Shown piece by piece: positions 10,250-21,571 of a DNA stretch of 64,000 nucleotides (its first letter is position 1; every line of letters starts with the position of its first letter). Made by a program: the position numbers and the translations under genes. The stretch lies in the NCBI GenBank assembly GCA_907165135.1, contig OU015568.1:13338501-13402500 (forward strand), given 5' to 3'. Below the pieces are notes generated by a model. That model had not been told where the DNA came from and made no database searches. It saw nothing but the letters and a program-made list of their open reading frames with translations. The DNA comes from Oikopleura dioica. Its lineage: Eukaryota; Chordata; Appendicularia; Copelata; Oikopleuridae.

Positions 10250-12975
10250 TTCGTCAATTTTCGATAAAAGTGGGGACTAAACTGAGAAGGAGTCTGAGCC
10301 AATGCAAATTTAAATAAGTGCTTATCTATATTCAACACTATTTTCACCACCCTAAATCCTTCTGTTGGAATCCTGCATATTAAAGAGTCACATAATGCGG
10401 GCGCGTTTTCAAACAGAAATTTATTTTTGAAAATATGGAAAGAGCAAACACACAAAATAGGAAGAAATAAGCCAGAAGACGGTGAGTGGTCGAGTATCGA
10501 CTCGAGTCACTGTGCGACAGTACGGGCTTTTAGGTTCAATCTGATAGAAGAGCTACCGTGAGCCGTAGGCTGGGCCCTAAACGCTGGCATTTCCTATTCC
10601 AGTGAGAACAGCCAGCGATCGTTGTAGGTCCGGATTCTATCGCGCATCAACGCAGCTTAGAAATGAAAAAGTGAATGAGGCGCTTGATGATTGCTTGATA
10701 GAACCCGAGCGCACGAAGAAAGCTCGCTGTAGAATCTCACTGACATTGAAAATGTCCAGGTATTTGTCTTACTGAAGGAACAATGCATTGGACACAACAG
10801 CAAGGACTAATGAGTAAAATAATAAAAGGACAGGAAGGGCGGAGCAACCTTTGGCGCAAGGCAAGGAGTCAATGCGGATAGACAGAGAGTAATCTTGCTT
10901 GAAGAATGAAAAAATTTGGGCCCTAAGATATATTTTTGCTGTTTTTTAGATATATAGACTCGCGCGACCGAGTGAGAACTTTTGAAAGCTTATTAGATTT
11001 TAAGCGCGCTGGAAGTAGGAAACAGTTTAATAATAAAATCGAAATAAAAATCATGAGAAAAAAGAAGGGAGGATCGCGAAATGGCGTCGAATCAAATGCG
11101 CTAGCTTGCCTGTAGCTTGGGAGTACAGAAAACGATGTCTCAGTTTTTGGATTCAGTCGGATTTTCTTTTTCATTCAGAGAGGAGAGAGAGTAAATCAGT
11201 GGATAGTATAGAACATCTATGTGAAGGAAGTTGCGTTGCGGGTTTTAGAAGAATACTGAATTCACAGAAATAGTGCCAATTATGAAGTAATATTAAATAA
11301 AAAAGGTTGATCAGTGACTCGACTGACGAGAAGAAAAGTTTGCTAGGGTAGTTGCTTTGAAAGATGAAAGTACTGAAATAGGAAAACTTTGGTGTATATA
11401 AATATCAAAGAATAATATGTGGAAAAATGAAGCTAGGAAAAAAGCGATTGTGGGGAATGCCCCCCAGAAGAACCAAGTTCAATGTTGATTGGTTTTGATC
11501 TTGAAGATCACTTTCCAGGGATGTTGCTTTTCTCGGAAAAGCGCAATCTCGTGAAGGGATTGATGCAAAAATTAGGATCTGGGCAAAGCCGAGCATATAT
11601 TTTGTTTAAATAGAGTCGTGAAGGAGGTTCTCCGGGCACTGTACTGTACTGTAATTGCGAGGTCCGCTAGAGAGCAGCAGCAAAACTTTGTTTTTGGAAC
11701 TTTTTTGAGTAGTGAGTAGGATGAGAAAAGATTTGGGTAATTTTCTAGGCGGGAGGAGGTTCGCTACAAAACGAGTAGTGCCGCGGAGGAAATGCTAAGA
11801 TTATAAGGTTATTTTTAGTAAAAATGTTTTCAGACTTGTTTGGTTGATTTTTCGTGAAGAAGAAATTTTTATGGGGCATTTTTGAAAGGCATATATCGAT
11901 TCATTATTGTTTCATTTTCATTTTTTTGGATGAGCTGACCGGTCGGGCCCGGTTTGTTTCGTGTTTTCTGTGAGTTTGAACTGAGAGTAATTAGAATTTT
12001 AAAGGGAAAAATCAATGAAATGTTGTCTTGAAAGCCCTCGGATGGATCATTTTTTGAGCGTCAGGAATTTTGAATTCCGCTCGGGAAAGGTGTGTCACGT
12101 GGGTGAAGCCACGGCAGAACGGAACTTGAAAGTAGCTAATAAGAGCACCTTTAGTTGAAGATAATACGTAGTAGGCAAATTATGATTTTTTGGTTTTTTG
12201 TTTTTGTAGATTTTTGTGTTTTCGAAGTTTTTAGATATTGATAAAATATATTGAAATTTCAGGAACCACACCAAACTATACACAAAGGCGGTTTGTAACG
12301 GCTTGCTTACCGATAAAGCAAGAAAAGGGGAAAAATGAACTTTCACGCGGCTTGGGAACCGGGTGGTTATGTTGAAGCAATCTGAAGGTAAATGGGAAAT
12401 TGTAAAGACGAGAAAAATTATGGAAACTGCACCTATATATATTTGTATATTATTAGGCCTGAATAAACTCCGAGTGTAGGTACCAGAGTCTAGGATATAC
12501 AGCGTAGAGTGATTTTATGCATTTTGTCCAAAAATCTGATAGTCGGAAAAATTAGATTTTTGGTTGAGGTTGAGACATATATAGACTATGGGTATTGGCA
12601 ATGTTTAAATTCTTTTTGGTTTAGCTTGGGCCGCGCATTTGATTCGAAGCTATTTCTCACGAAGAGCCACTAGTGGCGCTATAAAGACGAATAAAGATGG
12701 TTGTTGAAAAGATTAGGTAGTATCAATAATAATATAATAATAATAGTTATAAGATAAAGAACTAAATGAATGACTTTAAATGGAGAAAGTATGAGCTCGA
12801 GGGGAGGGGAAGTCTGGAGCACATGCTGAACTTTTCAGTATGTCAGGGTACACCTTTAGTTTGATATCTAGATACTGGTGAAGTTCATGAAGTTGTGCTT
12901 TTCGAGGAATCAACAAATTGTCTTCATTAAAGCAGTCTCAACGCCATTAAATAATTGACGGAATTTATAGGATAA
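10250..12975. other. Long gene-free tract downstream of the KH gene
   Basis: AT-rich sequence of 2.7 kb with no frame that looks coding on either strand. Part is probably the 3' UTR of the KH-domain gene, which ends at 12976, and part the 5' flank of the BCAP31 operon. A pyrimidine/purine patch with AATAATAATATAATAATAAT lies near 12725. No repeat structure or RNA gene was recognised. Confidence 0.45.
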
Positions 12976-15313
12976 TTATTTGATGATCCATTCCTTGGTG
13001 TCCATATCAAAGAGTTGGTGTCCCCTAGTCGGCGGTGGAAGAAACATGTCTGTTTTGATAAATGCGTCTGAATCGAGCCAGCTCGAATTTGAAGAGTCGT
13101 TGTTGTTGTCTAGAATGTTTAAACTCAATTTGTTGAGTCCCAGCTCGTCGGGCGAGTGGGGCTCTTCGGGCGTCTTGATCGGAGGTGGTGGTTGCGGCAT
13201 TGCGTTCGACATTGCCATGTTCGGGTGGGAATTCATGATGGCAGCATGGTTCTGATAACGGGGAGAAAGAGATTCTTGGTTCGGGTAGCTTCGTTGTTGC
13301 TGGTGCGTTGGTGAGGGTTGCTGAAGTTGCAGTTGTCTAGGTCGTTGATTATTCTGACACGGGTTTCGGCGACGCATTAAAATCGTTACTCATTAAATTA
13401 AAAGACAGTCTGCGTTGGCGAAAACCCTTCCTGAAGATTGTTGAAAACATGGTTTTGGTTGTCAAAGTGATTATTAGCAGCATTGTGGAAGTTGGTGTTT
13501 GGTTGGTTATAACTTTGATGATCTGGTTGTTGCTGTTGGTGATAGTGCTGCGGCCGTGGGGCTGCATCGCTGGCGCTTGCTGATGAGGAGCCTGCGGATG
13601 ATGATGTTGGTGGTGCTGTTGGTGGGGATGAAGATGCTGGGGCTTGAGTGGAGAGAGGTGTTGTGGAGATGGAGTAGAATGATGATGCAGAGGAGTGGAC
13701 GGCGAAGCGGGCTGATAGAAGGCGGCCGAGGAGCTGGGCGTAGGCGGAGGAAATGCAAACTGAGTCTGGTTGGAACTTGGTGGAGAAATACTTAAACAGT
13801 CCTATCAAAACACTGTCTGGGCGTCACTTAGTACCTATTGAAGCTTCTGCTAAGTGGCGAGTGGTAGTTCAAGCCGCTGCTACCGTCGGAGCGTGCGTCA
13901 CTTGGCGGCGTGCCGATGATAGAACCTTGCGGGTCGAGGATAGGGAAGGAATTGGACGTGTTGTATTGGTTGAGCTTTTCGTAGATCATCTCTTTTGCGA
14001 TTTCGACTTGCTCGGACTTGCCGCAAATGACGCATAGGGCATTGGAGTCTGTGTGGCCAGTGTATTCTTTGTCGATGTAGACATTAGCACCGGATGTCTC
14101 CTCTGAAGTCGTGGCTTATGAAAGAAGAAATGAAGTCCAACTTACGAATAATCTTGATATTCTTGCCCTTCTTTCCAATAACCATTCCGACGGCATTGAG
14201 CGGGATAAGGATGTTGTCCTGGATGCGTTTCTTGCTTTGTTTTACAAGTTCGCGCTCGGTTTCCCGAGAGTTCCAAGTAGTGTCAGGGCTGGATGAGTTC
14301 CAAACGCCGATTTTCGTGTCATCATTTGTTTTACTACAGCCATAAAGTAAGCGATATATTCTCAGAGCTCAGCAAGGGTACTTACGCGCTGTCAAAATAG
14401 TTTCCATTGTGGTCCGGTTTCATCCCACTGTAGCCCGAGTTGTTTCCGATTGTCTCATTGTAATTATGAGCCGAGCCAGTCGGCTTGTGAATGGGCAAAC
14501 TTGCTTGCGGTGCTTGCTGCATGTTCCTGTGAAGACCAACTTGCTCAAGGAGATTATCCCGGCGAGCTAATAGCTCCAGGACTCGCTTCTCCGCGGCTTG
14601 AACCTGCAGATCGATTAAGACCAGATTTCTGAAGGCGGAGGCATACCTGCACTGAGTTTCCGCGAATGATACATTTGCCAGCGTACTGAGCCGGGACGTT
14701 TTCCTTGTCTACGTAGACGAAGGCGCCTGTCTTGTCCTTGATGACTTGGATGTTCGAGCCACTAAATGTTAAACCAAATTAGGGCGATAGCGTTGAGGGA
14801 ATACTCACCCGGATCCGATGACACGGCCGACATCGTCGCTGGTATTCAAAGCTATGGATTTCTCAGTGGTTTCGCGCTCGCGCAGAAGCTCCTTGATGAG
14901 CGATTCGGCATGGTCGAGGTTGTCAACAGTTGGACCTCGGATCACGCAGACCCGCTTCGTCACATCGTGCTCGAATGGTTCTGACTTGATCGACATCCAA
15001 ACATTGCAAACTTCCTGAAAAGATTGGCTGTTATCGACTTGTCTTAAAAGACTTTTCTTTTTTTGATCGATTATGGATTGAAAGCGCTTTGAAGTTGTGT
15101 ACTGACCTTGATAAGATGTTTCATTCGGCCATTTTTGCCGATGACAGCGCCGGTGCGCTCAGCAGGGAGGTAGATTGTGCGGCTTTGCCCCTTAGGATAC
15201 TCAGGGTTGTGTTTATTAGGTCTGCTGTCATTGCCAGATCCGTTCGAGGCCGAGGAACTGGTCGATTCTTTGCGCCAATCTGAGCCCATATCTTGAGGGA
15301 ACTCCATTGGCAT
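12976..15313 (-). CDS. Three-KH-domain RNA-binding protein with Q/H/P-rich C-terminus
   Basis: A predicted RNA- or ssDNA-binding regulator. The first exon starts MPMEFPQDMG and holds KH1 with YLPAERTGAVIGKNG (GxxG loop at residues 59-62). KH2 reads DDVGRVIGSGGSNIQVIKDK, and KH3 reads LNAVGMVIGKKGKNIKIIR followed by SGANVYIDKEYTG. All three keep the hydrophobic-G-x-x-G core. The C-terminal third is low-complexity: Pro/Ser, then His/Gln repeats, then Asn/Gln, ending with a conserved-looking acidic tail DMDTKEWIIK-stop. Introns are short GT-AG. The frame changes in the Q-rich part; a four-G run at 13558-13561 read as five would restore it. The family is clear (KH, FUBP- or hnRNP-K-like layout), but I cannot pick an orthologue. 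Confidence 0.85.
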
Positions 15314-17590
15314 GTAAAAAACTTTTCACGTACACCCCAAGTCCAGTCTAAAAATGGAGGATTTGATTAGTTTTCGCATTAAAATCGACTAAAATCAGAC
15401 AAATAAGGTCATTAACAGTACCGAAATGATATTTGAATCAATAAGTCACATAAAGGTAGCATTTTTCTCTTGTTAAAACTGAATGAACAAAAAAATCAAA
15501 ATACAGAAGACATTCTCTCGGCCTCAGTTAATTGCAAAGGAGCGAGTATGGCAAGTAATAAATTGTCTGAGATCGATTTCGGACGCCGCCCTATTCCTGG
15601 GGGACAATTGTGTCGACTCGGCACACCCATATTCTCCATAAACACAAATCCAAGCTACGTGAGCCGATGATTGATAAGTGCTCAAGGGGAATAATTTTTA
15701 ATTTTAGATTTTGATCGATCATCGCAAAAAAGGGCCAAGTGTTCTTTCAGAAACAGTTCTCTCAATCTCCCTCGACTGGGTAAATTAATGCATTGATAGT
15801 GTGTAGTCGCGCTTGGAGCGATTTCTATTTCGAAGATTTGCACACACAATGGAGCTTACACCTGTCCCGACAGGTTACATGATGCACTATTATCACACGG
15901 CTCGGGTCTCACAGACGAAATACTAGTCCTCTTCTGAAAGCAAGGACGAGAACTAAAGACTGTAGTTCGACCGGTTTATACCGTTGTTTTAACTTACTGC
16001 GCTAGACTCTATCTCCCAAAACTAAGAAATATTCAAGTAAGTTTTCCGTCTAGCAGCCAATCTCACAGCTTCGTGTGATGACCCTAAGCGAGTGCATTCC
16101 GCACTAACACTAGTATCTGACAATACGAGGCCTTCCTCTATTTTAAGCGACGCGCTCTTGGCGAGAATCCAACAGCGAGATTGTGACACTACAACTTGTA
16201 TAGAGCTGGCATTGTACAGCCAAAACATATTTTCTCCGTGTTTCAAATAAAAGCGGAGTTCGATCAATTATTTAGGTCATGATACGAGTTATAGCGAGTT
16301 TAGCGAGGCAGGCGCAATTAAAAAGACACTAGCGGAAATGAAGCAATAAATGTAATTATTGAGCAGGGCGGTTTTGAGTGACTCGATCAAAATTGGAGAA
16401 TATACTTTTTAATGAATTCTCTCTTTTGTTTATCGCGGCGGTATTTATTCAGAATAGGGAAAACGGAAAATCCCCATCCCAAAAAACGCCGTGCTTATAC
16501 AAAAAGTGTGTAACTACAAGAGCACTGGAGAATTAAATCCTCAACAAATTCTTAATTCTCGAATTCGAAAAGCAAAATCGGTAAGGTAATTTCCAATTAT
16601 TCGAATGGTTTTATTATAAAACGGATTTCAAATATAGTTCTGTTTGATTCTGCTTGAATTTCACAAAGCTTACGAAATTCAAAGTCTGAAGAGGAACATG
16701 TCAGTAAATATCATATCTCGTAAAAAGTCGATTCTCTTGTAAAAACGCAAAAAAGTCGCTAAAATTTGGAAGAACGGAGCTGGATGCTTCTCGAAAACGT
16801 GATACGTGTGAAAAAGTAAAGAGCGCAAATTCATAACCCGTGTGAAATCGCACGCAAGTACATGCGCTCAGTTACTGTCTCCGCTACTGTATTTACTGTT
16901 ACTCGGTTCAGGAAGGTCCGCACGGTAAACCAATTATCACCTACTTAGTGCCGTTCTCGCGGGAAAATTCCAAGCCTATTATTCGCAACATTCACGTAAT
17001 GGATCTATATTCTGCATATGGAATTGAATTTGAATACAAATCAACTACAGAGCCTGTAGCGCGGGGGCAACATTGCACTACAGTGAACTCTTTTGCCCTG
17101 TGCAAATTTGGCTTCGGGGTAAATTCAAAATCGAAAACAGATAAGAATACGCTTGATAAGGGCTTTTAATGGTCATGTGATGATTCATTAATATTCTTCA
17201 CGATAATACAGTTACGAATAAAACATTATAAAAGAAAATACTCAATATTCGTCTATTGCTATTAAATATCATAAATTAAATATAACAGCGTTATTTAGTA
17301 ACAAATAATTATATTTAAAAATCATTAAAATAACTAAAGAATACTGTGGGCTAATCCAGCAGGCGGAATTCTCTTAAAATCGGCCGATAAGAATCTCTGA
17401 TAAGAATCAGTCTCAGCCGGGTTGAACTGTAGTTCATCAAAGTTGATAAGCGATCTCTTCGATTCACAAATTAAAGTTTTCTTGATACAAAAAGTGGTTA
17501 TTTTCAGAATACAAAGACCGGAGTAGCAGAAGGCGTTTCTCCATCGAATTTCTATTGGCCGGGGCTGGGCTAGCGTAAGAAATCTTTCCC
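15314..17590. other. Gene-free region upstream of the KH gene
   Basis: 2.3 kb with only short random-looking frames. It should contain the KH gene promoter. AT-rich near 17200-17340. I see no exon with splice support, tRNA or clear repeat. Confidence 0.4.
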
Positions 17591-17905
17591 TCAAGGGAGG
17601 GGCGTGCTCTTTTCTTCTTCTACGGAGGACGGGTCAGCCGGGTCTTCAGCTGTTCTTCCGGCTCTTGCGAATGAGGGTCTTTCTGAAGCAAGTGCCTTGG
17701 AAGAGAATGAGGGCCACCTATCGCTGGGCGCCAACCTACGCCCGGTCGCCAATTCCTTTGGTTCGATCGACTCCGTCCGAACCTCTTCTCTCTTTCTGTC
17801 GCTCTCTGTCCAGCTCGAGCTATTGATGTGGCCCTCTTGGGCTCTCGCACCCTGGCCCCGGTGCGACCAGGAACGACCCAAATTTTGTATATGCCTTTTT
17901 GCCAC
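17591..17905 (-). CDS. Weak candidate exon, charged protein
   Basis: This GC-richer island stands out from AT-rich flanks, and all three minus-strand frames and one plus frame are open. The minus frame containing KRHIQNLGRSWSHRGQG and PSSVEEEKSTPLP has the most protein-like charge pattern. No domain is recognised and start and splice partners are unclear. It may instead be a CpG-rich regulatory island or part of a degraded element. Confidence 0.2.
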   Translation of the reverse strand: MAKRHIQNLGRSWSHRGQGARAQEGHINSSSWTESDRKREEVRTESIEPKELATGRRLAPSDRWPSFSSKALASERPSFARAGRTAEDPADPSSVEEEKSTPLP

Positions 17906-18906
17906 TTTTGGTGTAACAACTTGCGACTGGAAGACACTAAGCCGCGGAGAACAGCCTCCCTTTCATCATTGAACCCATCTTCAAGTTGAACACTATTCTG
18001 TATCATAGATACAGTCAGACGAGCACTTGGAAGCGGAGAAATGGAACATGCGAGGGACGGAACGAACCACCTAAAATAGAAGACTTGGATCGGCTCCGCT
18101 CCGGGTATAGATGGAAAATCTCCGCCACCGGAAATTTGGAAATGTTCCAAACAAACTAGAGCGCATCTTTGAAGTGCTCAAAGTGTTGGTCAACTTCTGG
18201 GATCGAGTTATAATTACAGGGCTTCAAAGTTCGCAGCTTGCTTCAAGCGGAATAATAAGATAAGCGAGCTTCAATTGGAAATTTTCGACAAACGATCGAT
18301 CCAGTTGAACTAAAATCCACGACAAACAAGTGATATCGTCGACGAGCCCTCATTTGAACAAGGGATGTTTTCGTAAACACGCTTTGGCAATTGAATTTTG
18401 AAATTGCAATTTTGAATTCTAGCAATTGACTCCAAACAATGTCGGTTTTTATGCTCGGCTAGTAGCGGGCCAGGCAATGAGGCACTAATGAAGCCATCGG
18501 CCGAAGTTTCATTTTCTCGAAAAAGAGCACTCACCTGTCTGCTCTCCACTCATGCATACATGACATGCTCTAATCCAGACATAATAGCGGTAAAATATCA
18601 AATTGTAGAAGATCATCAACAGCGCGACTGAAAATTTGAAACTTGAAAATTGAAGGATCAGGCTTGGTAGAAATGGGATGAGTTTGTTCTACTTCCTCGC
18701 AACCGTAATCCTAACCGGGAAGAGATGATAGTGTTAAATTCATGTCGGGTAATTTACATTCTCGTTGGGAATAATTTATGATTCATAAGTAGTCTGAAAA
18801 GGTGTTGTCAAGGGCACACTCATTGTGGAATCGTTAAAAGAGATTAGTCGCCGTTGTATTTTTATACGTCCTCTCTACCTGAGCAATTTTACTCCGAAAA
18901 GAGAAA
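17906..18906. other. Region without a supported gene
   Basis: Overlapping open frames continue to about 18550 on the minus strand but none has a family signal. The remainder is AT-rich and leads into the inverted-repeat element. Confidence 0.3.
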
Positions 18907-18912
18907 GGGTCC

Positions 18913-19194
18913 TGGGTGGCGGGCGGCTTCGTTCGCAAAGGCCATTTTGCGAACGGCGTTCGCAAATTACGAACGGCGTTCGCAAAATCGAAAAATTTTT
19001 GGCCGAAAATCGTTCACAACTTTTTTCAAAATGTGTCCCAGCGGTAGAAAAAGACTGCTCCTGCCAAGCCAATGAGTTCTCTACCAGAAAATGCGCGAAG
19101 CGCACGCTCACGGCAAGAATTTTTTTCGTTGCGAACGGCGTTCGCAAGATTACGAACGGCGTTCGCAAATTGCGAACAAGCCGCCCTACACCCA
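18913..19194. mobile_element. Inverted-repeat MITE-like element with GAACGGCGTTCGC palindromes
   Basis: The 282-bp element has ends TGGGTGGCGGGCGGCTTCG and its near reverse complement AAGCCGCCCTACACCCA. It is flanked by an exact 6-bp direct repeat GGGTCC (18907-18912 and 19195-19200). Inside, both arms carry copies of the near-palindrome GCGAACGGCGTTCGC, two per arm. It sits 24 bp upstream of the first thioredoxin start codon, so it may affect the promoter or 5' UTR of that gene. Confidence 0.75.
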
Positions 19195-19218
19195 GGGTCC
19201 TGTCAACACACTGAAAAA

Positions 19219-19578
19219 ATGTCTGTTCGAAAAATTGCATCTAAAGAGGAATTCAAAGGGCTAATGAGCGAGGTAAGCTGATTAAGAGGAACGTATTCTA
19301 TCAGAAAATTTAAGAATGCTCTCGTCATTGTGGACTATTTCGCGACTTGGTGCCCTCCATGCCGAATGATCGCCCCCTGGCTCGAGGAGCAAGCCAAGGC
19401 CTTTGACGGAAAAGTCGTCTTCGCCAAGGTGGATGTCGATGAACTGGAAGACGTCGCTGCTGAGCAGAAGATTCAGTGCATGCCGACCTTTGAGTTCTTC
19501 AAGGGAGGCGCCGCTGTTGCAAGAATCGAAGGAGCTGATAAAGCGGGCATCAGCAGCAAAATTGAACAGCTCGCCTAG
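19219..19578 (+). CDS. Thioredoxin, CPPC active site
   Basis: A cytosolic thioredoxin of about 104 residues in two exons (19219-19272, 19315-19578; 42-bp GT-AG intron). The fold core reads LVIVDYFATW then CPPC at residues 31-34, FAKVDVDELEDVAAEQKI, the cis-Pro loop CMPTFEFFKGG, and a final short helix. Canonical thioredoxins have CGPC; the Gly-to-Pro change in the active site is rare and should raise rigidity and alter redox potential. The intron position matches the next copy, and the nucleotide sequence is very close through the central part, so the pair is a recent duplication or has undergone conversion. The inverted-repeat element ends 24 bp before the start. Confidence 0.93.
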
Positions 19579-19967
19579 AATCTTAGACAATATCAACTTT
19601 AGAAATTCCATTGAAGAAGATCTTGATTCTGCGCATGAAACTTATTGAAACTGATCTAATAAATGTTCCATTTCCCTTTTTAAAAAAATCTCCTCACTTA
19701 GAACTGAAATGGAGTGATAAACCGCTCATCAGCAATTCAGACATGATGACCGGTGCACTTCTCACAAGTGCCCATTTCTTTAAGACAAGTGCCGTCAGAA
19801 TTAACGACAATAGGAGTCGATTTTTTTTCTAGAAGGTGCGAGAGAGCTTCAGGTCTCTCACCTACGCGCATGTTTGCCCAATCACTTTGTGCATAAAAGG
19901 ACGTCACAGTCAAATTTCCCCTCATTTTCCTTTTGTCAAAAGTCGAGAGCGCCCGAATTTGAAGAAA
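19579..19967. other. Spacer between thioredoxin copies 1 and 2
   Basis: Probable 3' UTR of copy 1 and promoter of copy 2. A minus-strand frame ends GTCLKEMGTCEKCTGHHV-stop and is curious, but it has no splice or family support. No other feature is seen. Confidence 0.4.
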
Positions 19968-20364
19968 ATGTCCGTCAGACAACTCGAATCTAAGGATGAA
20001 TTTGTTGCCCTCAAGGGAGAGGTAAGCTTGTAACTCTTGAAAGGCCTATTTTTTAATATCAATAGATCCCATAAATACCCGTTTCTGACAAAAATTCTAG
20101 AGCCAACTTATCGTTGTCGATTATTTCGCCACCTGGTGCGGTCCATGCCGAATGATCGCCCCCTGGCTCGCCGAGCAAGCCAAGGCCTTCGACGGAAAAG
20201 TCATCTTCGCTAAGGTCGACGTCGACGAGCTGGAAGACGTCGCCGCCGAGCAAAAGATTCAGGCTATGCCAACCTTCGAGTTCTTCAAGGGTGGCAACTC
20301 CGTCGCCCGCTTTGAAGGTGCCAACAAGGACAAACTCCTCGCCAAGATCAACGAGCTCCTCTAA
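19968..20364 (+). CDS. TXN: Thioredoxin, canonical CGPC active site
   Basis: A cytosolic thioredoxin of about 105 residues, two exons (19968-20021 and 20101-20364). It has the classical WCGPC active site preceded by LIVVDYFAT, the VDVDELEDVAAEQKI strand-helix, the cis-Pro AMPTFEFFKGG loop and the final INELL helix. It reduces disulfides in client proteins and is recycled by thioredoxin reductase with NADPH. It is the middle of three tandem thioredoxins and the only one with a standard active site, so it is probably the housekeeping copy. The coding sequence is strongly biased to C-ending codons, suggesting high expression. Confidence 0.95.
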
Positions 20365-20708
20365 GCCGGGAATCATTGTCAATTCCAAATCAATCGTTTT
20401 CCAGCAGAAGATTCACAAAAAGAAACTAAACCACCTAAATACCCTAGAAAAAATTCGTCTCAAGGTCACCATGACTGACAATAGAGCTGCCTTCTATCTA
20501 CAGTTTTTTTACTGTGCAATCAATTCATAAAATCAAAGTACAATTATTTACTATTCTGTTTAATAAATAAAATCAAATTGAAAAGACCGTATCGACTTAA
20601 AAATTTGCTTGTTTGAAATAAGACCATTTTTATCGCCATCATAAAAGAGAAGGCAGGACTTTTGTAGCTTACTTGCTGAGATAGTTTTAATAACGAATAG
20701 AGATCACT

Positions 20709-21213
20709 ATGCTTGTCAGGAAAATAAAAACCTTCGATCAATTTGAAAATTTAACCAGGAAGGTTTGAGTCGTTTCCAATTGACTCCGGAATACCAAAAG
20801 TTTCAGTCAGGTCTGGTGATTGTCCATTACTATGCCAAGCGATGCGAGCCCTGCAAGATCATCCAACCTTGGTTCGAAGACCAAGCCAGAGCGGCAAAAT
20901 GGTTCAATGAGGATGTGATCTTCGCGAAACTAGACGCCGTGGAACTCGTAGGAGCTGTTTTAGAACTTAATTTATGATGAATTGTATTTGGCCCGTAGTC
21001 ACTGTAAATAATGAAACAGCATTTTCGAACTGAGCCGCAGAGATCGCTGCTCAGCAACGGGTCGAGTCACTTCCAACGTTCGAGTTCTTCAAGGGCGGAA
21101 CTTCCATTGATACTGTCGAAGGAGCCAGCTATGAATCGAAGGCACAATTTCGATTGTTGATTGGAGAGCATATGCAGAAGAAAAATCGTCAGTTTTTGAA
21201 TTCTACCCTTTGA
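20709..21213 (+). CDS. Divergent thioredoxin-like protein, CEPC active site
   Basis: The third tandem copy, much diverged. The core reads SGLVIVHYYAKRCEPCKII, so the usual Trp before the active site is Arg and the motif is CEPC. A loop expansion (AAKWFNED) precedes VIFAKLDAVEL. After an intron of about 95 bp the frame continues IAAQQRVESLPTFEFFKGG with the cis-Pro retained, then a longer C-terminal helix and a KKNRQFLNSTL tail. The intron matches no intron in the other two copies. The start is uncertain: a two-codon first exon (ATG CTT at 20709) joined through a 44-bp intron is one model. It could be a specialised redox protein or a gene under relaxed selection. Confidence 0.65.
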
Positions 21214-21571
21214 ATAAACAGCAAAACCCTGAAGCATGTAGGCTATTTGGAAAATTAGGGACAATAAATTATTCAATAAAACTAAAATCATGGAGGGTCG
21301 ACGGAAGACAACAAAGCTTAGAAATGAGATTCCATGATTATCAGACATGGATCGTTCCGAGAATAGCTGGGTCCGAACCACTATTTTCAGTAGGCCGCAC
21401 CGAGCCGGTATTCACCAATCAACGGGCTTGAATGCCAACGGCCTCCACCAATATTTGACTCAGAGTGTCCAACTAATGAGAGATTCCTTCCAAAATCTAC
21501 CGTTCTAGAGATGATTTTCTTTGTGTTCTTAGGTGAATATTCGACCGAGGTTAATTGGGTTTATTCTAGAG
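21214..21571. other. Spacer before the phosphate carrier gene
   Basis: Probable 3' UTR of the third thioredoxin and promoter of the carrier. It ends in TTATTCTAG|AG immediately before the ATG, a spliced-leader-type acceptor. No coding signal. Confidence 0.4.

Noticed and set aside
19737-19982. Minus-strand 81-codon frame with a Cys-rich end between thioredoxins 1 and 2
   Set aside because: No start context, splice sites or family; it overlaps the promoter and first exon of thioredoxin 2.
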